A DNA stretch of 64,000 nucleotides, from NCBI GenBank assembly GCA_037783545.1, contig JBBELK010001520.1, positions 1-64,000 on the forward strand. Reading direction: 5' to 3'. Made by a program: the position numbers and the translations under genes. This document shows positions 13,810 through 25,013 of this stretch, in pieces. How positions within the stretch are numbered: position 1 is the stretch's first letter; each line of letters starts with the position of its first letter. Origin of the DNA: Henricia sp. BOLD:AAB3569. Taxonomy: Eukaryota; Echinodermata; Asteroidea; Spinulosida; Echinasteridae. The notes beneath the pieces were generated by a model that was given only the letters and a program-made list of their open reading frames with translations, was not told the origin of the DNA and ran no database searches.

Positions 13810-15174
13810 GTGTGTCCCAAATGCCTGCAAATTTGGAAATCAAGGAATTTTCCAACCAACTTCAAATTTTGCATGCTCCAAACTTTATATATTCCGCACT
13901 TGTCATGCAAAATTGACAGATTTTCGCTGGGAAATGACGGAGAAATTTCAGAGTTTAGGGAAAACGGAGCTCGGCTACGTGGTTATTCCCCTAACCGTGG
14001 CTGTTGGGACACCCTGCGCCGCGCTGGTGTACATTTGTACGGCCGTTGACTCACCCCGGATTGTGACGGGAATTAGGTCAAAGTGTGTCCCAAATGCCTG
14101 CAAATTTGGAAATCAAGGAATTTTCCAACCAACTTCAAATTTTGCATGCTCCAAACTGTATATAATCCGCACTTGTCATGCAAAATTGACAGATTTTCGC
14201 TGGGAAATGACGGAGAAATTTCAGAGTTTAGGGAAAACGGAGCTCGGCTACGTGGTTATTACCCTAACCGTGGCTGTTGGGACACCCTGCGCCGCGCTGG
14301 TGTACATTTGTACGGCCGTTGACTCACCCCAGATTGTGACGGGAATTAGGTCAAAGTGTGTCCCAAATGCCGGCAAATTTGGAAATCAAGGAATTTTCCA
14401 ACCAACTTCAAATTTTGCATGCTCCAAACTGTATATATTCCGCACTTGTCATGCAAAATTGACAGATTTTCGCTGGGAAATGACGGAGAAATTTCAGAGT
14501 TTAGGGAAAACGGAGCTCGGCTACGTGGTTATTCCCCTAACCGTGGCTGTTGGGACACCCTGCGCCGCGCTGGTGTACATTTGTACGGCCGTTGACTCAC
14601 CCCGGATTGTGACGGGAGTTAGGTCAAAGTGTGTCCCAAATGCCGGCAAATTTGGAAATCAAGGAATTTTCCAACCAACTTAAAATTTTTCCTGCTCCAA
14701 ACTGTATATATTCCGCACTTGTCATGCAAAATTGACAGATTTTCGCTCGGAAATGACGGAGAAATTTCAGAGTTTAGGGAAAACGGAGCTCGGCTACGCG
14801 GTTATTCCCCTAACCGTGGCTGTTGGGACACCATGCGCCGCGCTGGTGTGCATTTGTACGGCCGTTGACTCACCCCAGATTGTGACGGGAATTAGGTCAA
14901 AGTGTGTCCCAAATGCCGGCAAATTTGGAAATCAAGGAATTTTTCAACCAACTTCAAATTTTGCATGCTCCAAACTGTATATATTCCGCACTTGTCATGC
15001 AAAATTGACAAATTTTCGCTGGGAAATGACGGAGAAATTTCAGAGTTTAGGGAAAACGGAGCTCGGCTACGTGGTTATTCCCCTAACCGTGGCTGTTGGG
15101 ACACCCTGCGCCGCGCTGGTGTACATTTGTACGGCCGTTGACTCACCCTGGATTGTGACGGGAATTAGGTCAAA
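13810..15174 (+). repeat. 1,365-bp five-monomer block, copy 2
   Basis: Direct tandem copy of the preceding block. It carries the same markers in the same order: ctttatata near 13,884; tataatccg near 14,160; cttaaaattt near 14,680; gctcggaaatg near 14,745; gtgtgcatttg near 14,846; gacaaatttt near 15,007. It lacks the length changes seen in copy 1 and has ccctgg for ccccgg near 15,147. The two copies make an internal control: differences between them must be either recent mutation or assembly error. Confidence 0.9.
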
Positions 15175-16267
15175 GTGTGTCCCAAATGCCTGCAAATTTG
15201 GAAATCAAGGAATTTTCCAACCAACTTCAAATTTTGCATGCTTCAAACTGTATATATTCCGCACTTGTCATGCAAAATTGACAGATTTTCGCTGGGAAAT
15301 GACGGAGAAATTTCAGAGTTTAGGGAAAACGGAGCTCGGCTACGCGGTTATTCCCCTAACCGTGGCTGTTGGGACACCATGCGCCGCGCTGGTGTACATT
15401 TGTACGGCCGTTGACTCACCCCAGATTGTGACGGGAATTAGGTCAAAGTGTGTCCCAAATGCCGGCAAATTTGGAAATCAAGGAATTTTTCAACCAACTT
15501 CAAATTTTGCATGCTCCAAACTGTATATATTCCGCACTTGTCATGCAAAATTGACAGATTTTCGCTGGGAAATGACGGAGAAATTTCAGAGTTTAGGGAA
15601 AACGGAGCTCGGCTACGTGGTTATTCCCCTAACCGTGGCTGTTGGGACACCCTGCGCCGCGCTGGTGTACATTTGTACGGCCGTTGACTCACCCCGGATT
15701 GTGACGGGAATTAGGTCAAAGTGTGTCCCAAATGCCTGCAAATTTGGAAATCAAGGAATTTTCCAACCAACTTCAAATTTTGCATGCTCCAAACTGTATA
15801 TATTCCGCACTTGTCATGCAAAATTGACAGATTTTCGCTGGGAAATGACGGAGAAATTTCAGAGTTTAGGGAAAACGGAGCTCGGCTACGTGGTTATTCC
15901 CCTAACCGTGGCTGTTGGGACACCCTGCACCGCGCTGGTGTACATTTGTACGGCCGTTGACTCACCCCAGATTGTGACGGGAATTAGGTCAAAGTGTGTC
16001 CCAAATGCCGGCAAATTTGGAAATCAAGGAATTTTCCAACCAACTTCAAATTTTGCATGCTCCAAACTGTATATATTCCGCACTTGTCATGCAAAATTGA
16101 CAGATTTTCGCTGGGAAATGACGGAGAAATTTCAGAGTTTAGGGAAAACGGAGCTCGGCTACGTGGTTATTCCCCTAACCGTGGCTGTTGGGACACCCTG
16201 CGCCGCGCTGGTGTACATTTGTACGGCCGTTGACTCACTCCGGGATTGTGACGGGAATTAGGTCAAA

Positions 16268-18453
16268 GTGTGTCCCAAATGCCTGCAAATTTGGAAATCA
16301 AGGAATTTTCCAACCAACTTCAAATTTTGCATGCTCCAAACTGTATATATTCCGCACATTGTCATGCATGTCATGCAAAATTGACAGATTTTCGCTGGGA
16401 AATGACGGAGAAATTTCAGAGTTTAGGGAAAACGGAGCTCGGCTACGTGGTTATTACCCTAACCGTGGCTGTTGGGACACCCTGCGCCGCGCTGGTGTAC
16501 ATTTGTACGGCCGTTGACTCACCCCAGATTGTGACGGGAATTAGGTCAAAGTGTGTCCCAAATGCCGGCAAATTTGGAAATCAAGGAATTTTCCACCAAC
16601 TTCAAATTTTGCATGCTCCAAACTGTATATATTCCGCACTTGTCATGCAAAATTGACAGATTTCGCTGGGAAATGACGGAGGAATTTCAGAGTTTAGGGA
16701 AAACGGAGCTCGGCTATGTGGTTATTCCCCTAACCGTGGCTGTTGGGACACCCTGCGCCGCGCTGGTGTACATTTGTACGGCCGTTGACTCACCCCAGAT
16801 TGTGACGGGAATTAGGTCAAAGTGTGTCCCAAATGCCGGCAAATTTGGAAATCAAGGAATTTTCCAACCAACTTCAAATTGTGCATGCTCCAACTGTATA
16901 TATTCCGCACTTTGTCATGCAAAATTGACAGATTTTCGCTGGGAAATGACGGAGAAATTTCAGAGTTTAGGGAAAACGGAGCTCGGCTACGCGGTTATTC
17001 CCCTAACCGTGGCTGTTGGGACACCATGCGCCGCGCTGGTGTACATTTGTACGGCGTTGACTCACCCCAGATTGTGACGGGAATTAGGTCAAAGTGTGTC
17101 CCAAATGCCGGCAATTTGGAAATCAAGGAATTTTCAACCAACTTCAAATTTTGCATGCTCCAAACTGTATATATTCCGCACTTGTCATGCAAAATTGACA
17201 GATTTCGCTGGGAAATGACGGAGAAATTTCAGAGTTTAGGGAAGACGGAGCTCGGCTACGTGGTTATTCCCCTAACCGTGGCTGTTGTGACACCCTGCGC
17301 CGCGCTGGTGTACATTTGTACGGCCGTTGACTCACCCCGGATTGTGACGGGAATTAGGTCAAAGTGTGTCCCAAATGCCTGTAAATTTGGAAATCAAGGA
17401 ATTTTCCAACCAACTTCAAATTTTGCATGCTCCAAACTGTATATATTCCGCACTTGTCATGCAAAATTGACAGATTTTCGCTGGGAAATGACGGAGAAAT
17501 TTCAGAGTTAGGGAAAACGGAGCTCGGCTACGCGGTTATTCCCCTAACCGTGGCTGTTGGACACCATGCGCCGCGCTGGTGTGCATTTGTACGGCCGTTG
17601 ACTCACCCCAGATTGTGACGGGAATTAGGTCAAACGTGTGTCCCAAATGCCGGCAAATTTGGAAATCAAGGAATTTTTCAACCAACTTCAAATTTTGCAT
17701 GCTCCAAACTGTATATATTCCGCACTTGTCATGCAAAATTGACAGATTTTCGCTGGAATGACGGAGAAATTTCAGAGTTTAGGGAAAACGGAGCTCGGCT
17801 ACGTGGTTATTCCCCTAACCGTGGCTGTTGTGACACCCTGCGCCGCGCTGGTGTACATTTGTACGGCCGTTGACTCACCCCGGATTGTGACGGAATTAGG
17901 TCAAAGTGTGTCCCAAATGCCTGCAAATTTGGAAATCAAGGAATTTTCCAACCAACTTCAAATTTTGCATGCTCCAAACTGTATATATTCCGCACATTGT
18001 CATGCAAAATTGACAGATTTTCGCTGGGAAATGACGGAGAAATTTCAGAGTTTAGGGAAAACGGAGCTCGGCTACGCGGTTATTCCCCTAACCGTGGCTG
18101 TTGGGACACCATGCGCCGCGCTGGTGTGCATTTTGTACGGCCGTTGACTCACCCCAGATTGTGACGGGAATTAGGTCAAAGTGTGTCCCAAATGCCGGCA
18201 AATTTGGAAATCAAGGAATTTTTCAACCAACTTCAAATTTTGCATGCTCCAAACTGTATATATTCCGCACTTGTCATGCAAAATTTACAGATTTTCGCTG
18301 GGAAATGACGGAGAAATTTCAGAGTTTAGGGAAAACGGAGCTGGGCTACGCGGTTATTCCCCTAACCGTGGCTGTTGGGACACCATGCGCCGCGCTGGTG
18401 TACATTTGTACGGCCGTTGACTCACCCCAGATTGTGACGGGAATTAGGTCAAA
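16268..18453 (+). repeat. Zone C: second indel-rich stretch
   Basis: Eight monomers with scattered one-base losses and gains: tccaccaac near 16,593; ttgacagatttcgc near 16,660; gtacggcgttg near 17,051; gttaggg near 17,508; tggacacc near 17,558; gctggaatg near 17,753; gcattttgta near 18,128. As in zone A the changes are mostly homopolymer contractions and private to one unit. The stretch ends abruptly at 18,454, after which the array is almost indel-free to the end of the window. Confidence 0.8.
16361..16378 (+). repeat. 9-bp micro-duplication (gtcatgcat) inside a monomer
   Basis: The usual single gtcatgca at offset 93-100 is present twice in direct tandem here (gtcatgcat then gtcatgcaa), next to an extra a in cacattg. 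No other monomer in the window was seen with this duplication. The duplicated core is catgc, the short motif also used at the breakpoint of the 313-bp variant. It lies in indel-rich zone C, so assembly error remains possible. Confidence 0.8.
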
Positions 18454-19817
18454 GTGTGTCCCAAATGCGGCAAATTTGGAAATCAAGGAATTTTCCAACC
18501 AACTTCAAATTTTGCATGCTCCAAACTGTATATATTCCGCACTTGTCATGCAAAATTGACAGATTTTCGCTGGGAAATGACGGAGAAATTTCAGAGTTTA
18601 GGGAAAACGGAGCTCGGCTACGTGGTTATTCCCCTAACCGTGGCTGTTGGAACACCCTGCGCCGCGCTGGTGTACATTTGTACGGCCGTTGACTCACTCC
18701 GGATTGTGACGGGAATTAGGTCAAAGTGTGTCCCAAATGCCTGCAAATTTGGAAATCAAGGAATTTTCCAACCAACTTCAAATTTTGCATGCTCCAAACT
18801 GTATATATTCCGCACTTGTCATGCAAAATTGACAGATTTTCGCTGGGAAATGACGGAGAAATTTCAGAGTTTAGGGAAAACGGAGCTCGGCTACGTGGTT
18901 ATTACCCTAACCGTGGCTGTTGGGACACCCTGCGCCGCGCTGGTGTACATTTGTACGGCCGTTGACTCACCCCAGATTGTGAAGGGAATTAGGTCAAAGT
19001 GTGTCCCAAATGCCGGCAAATTTGGAAATCAAGGAATTTTCCAACCAACTTCAAATTTTGCATGCTCCAAACTGTATATATTCCGCACTTGTCATGCAAA
19101 ATTGACAGATTTTCGCTGGGAAATGACGGAGAAATTTCAGAGTTTAGGGAAAACGGAGCTCGGCTACGTGGTTATTCCCCTAACCGTGGCTGTTGGGACA
19201 CCCTGCGCCGCGCTGGTGTACATTTGTACGGCCGTTGACTCACCCCCGATTGTGACGGGAATTAGGTCAAAGTGTGTCCCAAATGCCGGCAAATTTGGAA
19301 ATCAAGGAATTTTTCAACCAACTTCAAATTTTGCATGCTCCAAACTGTATATATTCCGCACTTGTCATGCAAAATTGACAGATTTTCGCTGGGAAATGAC
19401 GGAGAAATTTCAGAGTTTAGGGAAAACGGAGCTCGGCTACGTGGTTATTACCCTAACCGTGGCTGTTGGGACACCCTGCGCCGCGCTGGTGTACATTTGT
19501 ACGGCCGTTGACTCACCCCAGATTGTGACGGGAATTAGGTCAAAGTGTGTCCCAAATGCCGGCAAATTTGGAAATCAAGGAATTTTCCAACCAACTTCAA
19601 ATTTTGCATGCTCCAAACTGTATATATTCCGCACTTGTCATGCAAAATTGACAGATTTTCGAAGGGAAATGACGGAGAAATTTCAGAGTTTAGGGAAAAC
19701 GGAGCTCGGCTACGTGGTTATTCCCCTAACCGTGGCTGTTGGGACACCCTGCGCCGCGCTGGTGTACATTTGTACGGCCGTTGACTCACCCCAGATTGTG
19801 ACGGGAATTAGGTCAAA

Positions 19818-20090
19818 GTGTGTCCCAAATGCCGGCAAATTTGGAAATCAAGGAATTTTCCAACCAACTTCAAATTTTGCATGCTCCAAACTGTATATAT
19901 TCCGCACTTGTCATGCAAAATTGACAGATTTTCGCTGGGAAATGACGGAGAAATTTCAGAGTTTAGGGAAAACGGAGCTCGGCTACGTGGTTATTCCCCT
20001 AACCGTGGCTGTTGGGACACCCTGCGCCGCGCTGGTGTACATTTGTACGGCCGTTGACTCACCCCGGATTGTGACGGGAATTAGGTCAAA
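19818..20090 (+). repeat. Representative 273-bp monomer (reference for offsets)
   Basis: This unit carries the majority base at nearly every site and serves here as the offset reference (offset 1 = first g of gtgtgtccc). Landmarks: gccggc at 14-19 within a ccaaat/atttgg inverted repeat (8-13 and 22-27); gcatgc at 62-67; tatata at 77-82; a second catgc at 95-99; gagctc at 158-163; the inverted repeat ggtta/taacc at 172-176 and 183-187; a CpG cluster gcgccgcg at 207-214; the dyad gtacatttgtac at 220-231; tgactca at 238-244. It has 62 C, 66 G and 14 CpG, close to the CpG number expected from composition. Common variant sites: c/t in ccggc/cctgc, g/c in tacgtgg/tacgcgg, ccctgc/ccatgc, and cagatt/cggatt/cggaatg. 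Confidence 0.95.
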
Positions 20091-21728
20091 GTGTGTCCCA
20101 AATGCCGGCAAATTTGGAAATCAAGGAATTTTCCAACCAACTTCAAATTTTCCCTGCTCCAAACTGTATATATTCCGCACTTGTCATGCAAAATTGACAG
20201 ATTTTCGCTGGGAAATTACGGAGAAATTTCAGAGTTTAGGGAAAACGGAGCTCGGCTACGTGGTTATTCCCCTAACCGTGGCTGTTGCGACACCCTGCGC
20301 CGCGCTGGTGTACATTTGTACGGCCGTTGACTCACCCCAGATTGTGACGGGAATTAGGTCAAAGTGTGTCCCAAATGCCGGCAAATTTGGAAATCAAGGA
20401 ATTTTTCAACCAACTTCAAATTTTGCATGCTCCAAACTGTATATATTCCGCACTTGTCATGCAAAATTGACAGATTTTCGCTGGGAAATGACGGAGAAAT
20501 TTCAGAGTTTAGGGAAAACGGAGCTCGGCTACGTGGTTATTCCCCTAACCGTGGCTGTTGGGACACCCTGCGCCGCGCTGGTGTACATTTGTACGGCCGT
20601 TGACTCACCCCGGATTGTGACGGGAATTAGGTCAAAGTGTGTCCCAAATGCCTGCAAATTTGGAAATCAAGGAATTTTCCAACCAACTTCAAATTTTGCA
20701 TGCTCCAAACTGTATATATTCCGCACTTGTCATGCAAAATTGACAGATTTTCGCTGGGAAATGACGGAGAAATTTCGGAGTTTAGGGAAAACGGAGCTCG
20801 GCTACGTGGTTATTCCCCTAACCGTGGCTGTTGGGACACCCTGCGCCGCGCTGGTGTACATTTGTACGGCCGTTGACTCACCCCGGATTGTGACGGGAAT
20901 TAGGTCAAAGTGTGTCCCAAATGCCGGCAAATTTGGAAATCAAGGAATTTTCCAACCAACTTCAAATTTTCCCTGCTCCAAACTGTATATATTCCGCACT
21001 TGTCATGCAAAATTGACAGATTTTCGCTGGGAAATTACGGAGAAATTTCAGAGTTTAGGGAAAACGGAGCTCGGCTACGTGGTTATTCCCCTAACCGTGG
21101 CTGTTGCGACACCCTGCGCCGCGCTGGTGTACATTTGTACGGCCGTTGACTCACCCCAGATTGTGACGGGAATTAGGTCAAAGTGTGTCCCAAATGCCGG
21201 CAAATTTGGAAATCAAGGAATTTTTCAACCAACTTCAAATTTTGCATGCTCCAAACTGTATATATTCCGCACTTGTCATGCAAAATTGACAGATTTTCGC
21301 TGGGAAATGACGGAGAAATTTCAGAGTTTAGGGAAAACGGAGCTCGGCTACGTGGTTATTCCCCTAACCGTGGCTGTTGGGACACCCTGCGCCGCGCTGG
21401 TGTACATTTGTACGGCCGTTGACTCACCCCGGATTGTGACGGGAATTAGGTCAAAGTGTGTCCCAAATGCCTGCAAATTTGGAAATCAAGGAATTTTCCA
21501 ACCAACTTCAAATTTTGCATGCTCCAAACTGTATATATTCCGCACTTGTCATGCAAAATTGACAGATTTTCGCTGGGAAATGACGGAGAAATTTCGGAGT
21601 TTAGGGAAAACGGAGCTCGGCTACGTGATTATTCCCCTAACCGTGGCTGTTGGGACACCCTGCGCCGCGCTGGTGTACATTTGTACGGCCGTTGACTCAC
21701 CCCAGATTGTGACGGGAATTAGGTCAAA
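20091..21728 (+). repeat. Three-monomer HOR, 819 bp, two tandem copies
   Basis: Copies at 20,091-20,909 and 20,910-21,728. Shared private markers at an 819-bp offset: aattttccctgc plus gaaattacgg plus gttgcgacacc in the first monomer, tttttcaacc in the second, and tttcggagttt with cctgc in the third. The copies differ by gtgatta for gtggtta near 21,627 and by cagatt for cggatt at the end of the block. This is a very recent duplication of three units. Confidence 0.9.
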
Positions 21729-22274
21729 GTGTGTCCCAAATGCCGGCAAATTTGGAAATCAAGGAATTTTCCAACCAACTTCAAATTTTGCATGCTCCAA
21801 ACTGTATATATTCCGCACTTGTCATGCAAAATTGACAGATTTTCGCTGGGAAATGACGGAGAAATTTCAGAGTTTAGGGAAAACGGAGCTCGGCTACGTG
21901 GTTATTCCCCTAACCGTGGCTGTTGGGACACCCTGCGCCGCGCTGGTGTACATTTGTACGGCCGTTGACTCACCCCGGATTGTGACGGGAATTAGGTCAA
22001 AGTGTGTCCCAAATGCCTGCAAATTTGGAAATCAAGGAATTTTCCAACCAACTTCAAATTTTGCATGCTCCAAACTGTATATATTCCGCACTTGTCATGC
22101 AAAATTGACAGATTTTCGCTGGGAAATGACGAAGAAATTTCAGAGTTTAGGGAAAACGGAGCTCGGCTACGTGGTTATTACCCTAACCGTGGCTGTTGGG
22201 ACACCCTGCGCCGCGCTGGTGTACATTTGTACGGCCGTTGACTCACCCCAGATTGTGACGGGAATTAGGTCAAA

Positions 22275-22550
22275 GTGTGTCCCAAATGCCGGCAAATTTG
22301 GAAATCAAGGAATTTTCCAACCAACTTCAAATTTGGCATGCTCCAAACTGTATATATTCCGCACTTGTCATGCAAAATTGACAGATTTTCGCTGGGAAAT
22401 GACGGAGAAATTTCAGAGTTTAGGGAAAACGGAGCTGATCGGCTACGTGGTTATTCCCCTAACCGTGGCTGTTGGGACACCCTGCGCCGCGCTGGTGTAC
22501 ATTTGTACGGCCGTTGACTCACCCCAGATTGTGACGGGAATTAGGTCAAA
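22275..22550 (+). repeat. 276-bp monomer variant (in-register gat insertion)
   Basis: The gagctcggc segment at offset 158-166 reads gagctgatcggc, a net gain of three bases. It also has ttggcatg in place of tttgcatg. Other units with the same insertion begin at 22,824, 23,919 and 30,556, so the insertion probably arose once and spread by duplication or conversion. Confidence 0.93.
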
Positions 22551-22823
22551 GTGTGTCCCAAATGCCGGCAAATTTGGAAATCAAGGAATTTTTCAACCAA
22601 CTTCAAATTTTGCATGCTCCAAACTGTATATATTCCGCACTTGTCATGCAAAATTGACAGATCTTCGCTGGGAAATGACGGAGAAATTTCAGAGTTTAGG
22701 GAAAACGGAGCTCGGCTACGTGGTTATTCCCCTAACCGTGGCTGTTGGGACACCCTGCGTCGCGCTGGTGTACATTTGTACGGCCGTTGACTCACCCCAG
22801 ATTGTGACGGGAATTAGGTCAAA

Positions 22824-23099
22824 GTGTGTCCCAAATGCCGGCAAATTTGGAAATCAAGGAATTTTCCAACCAACTTCAAATTGTGCATGCTCCAAACTGT
22901 ATATATTCCGCACTTGTCATGCAAAATTGACAGATGTTCGCTGGGAAATGACGGAGAAATTTCAGAGTTTAGGGAAAACGGAGCTGATCGGCTACGTGGT
23001 TATTCCCCTAACCGTGGCTGTTGGGACACCCTGCGCCGCGCTGGTGTACATTTGTACGGCCGTTGACTCACCCCAGATTGTGACGGGAATTAGGTCAAA
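22824..23099 (+). repeat. 276-bp monomer variant
   Basis: Carries the gagctgatcgg insertion, plus ttgtgcatg and gatgttcg. It is the second unit of the first 1,095-bp HOR copy. Confidence 0.93.
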
Positions 23100-23918
23100 G
23101 TGTGTCCCAAATGCCGGCAAATTTGGAAATCAAGGAATTTTTCAACCAACTTCAAATTTTGCATGCTCCAAACTGTATATATTCCGCACTTGTCATGCAA
23201 AATTGACAGATTTTCGCTGGGAAATGACGGAGAAATTTCAGAGTTTAGGGAAAACGGAGCTCGGCTACGTGGTTATTCCCCTAACCGTGGCTGTTGGGAC
23301 ACCCTGCGCCGCGCTGGTGTACATTTGTACGGCCGTTGACTCACCCCAGATTGTGACGGGAATTAGGTCAAAGTGTGTCCCAAATGCCGGCAAATTTGGA
23401 AATCAAGGAATTTTTCAACCAACTTCAAATTTTGCATGCTCCAAACTGTATATATTCCGCACTTGTCATGCAAAATTGACAGATTTTCGCTGGGAAATGA
23501 CGGAGAAATTTCAGAGTTTAGGGAAAACGGAGCTCGGCTACGTGGTTATTCCCCTAACCGTGGCTGTTGGGACACCCTGCGCCGCGCTGGTGTACATTTG
23601 TACGGCCGTTGACTCACCCCAGATTGTGACGGGAATTAGGTCAAAGTGTGTCCCAAATGCCGGCAAATTTGGAAATCAAGGAATTTTTCAACCAACTTCA
23701 AATTTTGCATGCTCCAAACTGTATATATTCCGCACTTGTCATGCAAAATTGACAGATCTTCGCTGGGAAATGACGGAGAAATTTCAGAGTTTAGGGAAAA
23801 CGGAGCTCGGCTACGTGGTTATTCCCCTAACCGTGGCTGTTGGGACACCCTGCGTCGCGCTGGTGTACATTTGTACGGCCGTTGACTCACCCCAGATTGT
23901 GACGGGAATTAGGTCAAA

Positions 23919-24194
23919 GTGTGTCCCAAATGCCGGCAAATTTGGAAATCAAGGAATTTTCCAACCAACTTCAAATTTTGCATGCTCCAAACTGTATATA
24001 TTCCGCACTTGTCATGCAAAATTGACAGATTTTCGCTGGGAAATGACGGAGAAATTTCAGAGTTTAGGGAAAACGGAGCTGATCGGCTACGTGGTTATTC
24101 CCCTAACCGTGGCTGTTGGGACACCCTGCGCCGCGCTGGTGTACATTTGTACGGCCGTTGACTCACCCCAGATTGTGACGGGAATTAGGTCAAA
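23919..24194 (+). repeat. 276-bp monomer variant
   Basis: Carries the gagctgatcgg insertion with otherwise majority sequence. It is the second unit of the second 1,095-bp HOR copy. Confidence 0.93.
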
Positions 24195-25013
24195 GTGTGT
24201 CCCAAATGCCGGCAAATTTGGAAATCAAGGAATTTTTCAACCAACTTCAAATTTTGCATGCTCCAAACTGTATATATTCCGCACTTGTCATGCAAAATTG
24301 ACAGATTTTCGCTGGGAAATGACGGAGAAATTTCAGAGTTTAGGGAAAACGGAGCTCGGCTACGTGGTTATTCCCCTAACCGTGGCTGTTGGGACACCCT
24401 GCGCCGCGCTGGTGTACATTTGTACGGCCGTTGACTCACCCCAGATTGTGACGGGAATTAGGTCAAAGTGTGTCCCAAATGCCGGCAAATTTGGAAATCA
24501 AGGAATTTTTCAACCAACTTCAAATTTTGCATGCTCCAAACTGTATATATTCCGCACTTGTCATGCAAAATTGACAGATTTTCGCTGGGAAATGACGGAG
24601 AAATTTCAGAGTTTAGGGAAAACGGAGCTCGGCTACGTGGTTATTCCCCTAACCGTGGCTGTTGGGACACCCTGCGCCGCGCTGGTGTACATTTGTACGG
24701 CCGTTGACTCACCCCAGATTGTGACGGGAATTAGGTCAAAGTGTGTCCCAAATGCCGGCAAATTTGGAAATCAAGGAATTTTTCAACCAACTTCAAATTT
24801 TGCATGCTCCAAACTGTATATATTCCGCACTTGTCATGCAAAATTGACAGATTTTCGCTGGGAAATGACGGAGAAATTTCAGAGTTTAGGGAAAACGGAG
24901 CTCGACTACGTGGTTATTCCCCTAACCGTGGCTGTTGGGACACCCTGCCCCGCGCTGGTGTACATTTGTACGGCCGTTGACTCACCCCGGATTGTGACGG
25001 GAATTAGGTCAAA

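Larger units (their letters stand above)
11353..16267 (+). repeat. Zone B: clean 273-bp monomers
   Basis: Eighteen monomers occupy 4,915 bp, one base more than 18 x 273, so indels nearly vanish compared with the sequence on either side. Only a few single-base changes alter length (one base lost near 13,012, one gained near 13,739, one gained near 16,242). All units are plain 273-bp types. The block contains a tandem duplication of five monomers, annotated separately. Sharp quality boundaries at about 11,350 and 16,270 suggest local differences in consensus quality rather than biology. Confidence 0.85.
22551..24740 (+). repeat. Four-monomer HOR, 1,095 bp, two tandem copies
   Basis: Copies at 22,551-23,645 and 23,646-24,740. 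Each begins with a monomer carrying agatcttcg and tgcgtcgcg, then a 276-bp monomer with gagctgatcgg, then two plain monomers with tttttcaacc and cagatt. The period is 3 x 273 + 276 = 1,095. The 276-bp unit of the first copy has two further private changes (ttgtgcatg, gatgttcg) absent from the second. Confidence 0.9.

Noticed and set aside
19894-19905. tatata as a functional promoter TATA box
   Set aside because: The motif is present in most units, but nothing downstream looks like a transcript with defined ends. It is kept only as a landmark.
19931-19948. CENP-B box
   Set aside because: The only ttcg in the monomer (offset 114-117) is not followed by the required A and CGGG at the correct spacing, and the reverse strand has no match. 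No evidence for CENP-B binding.
19818-20057. 79-codon frame present in nearly every monomer, starting at gtg of gtgtgtccc
   Set aside because: It is a second reading of the same repeat with a fixed stop (cgttga). Dozens of identical copies with no promoter, no unique context and no conservation pattern give no support for coding.
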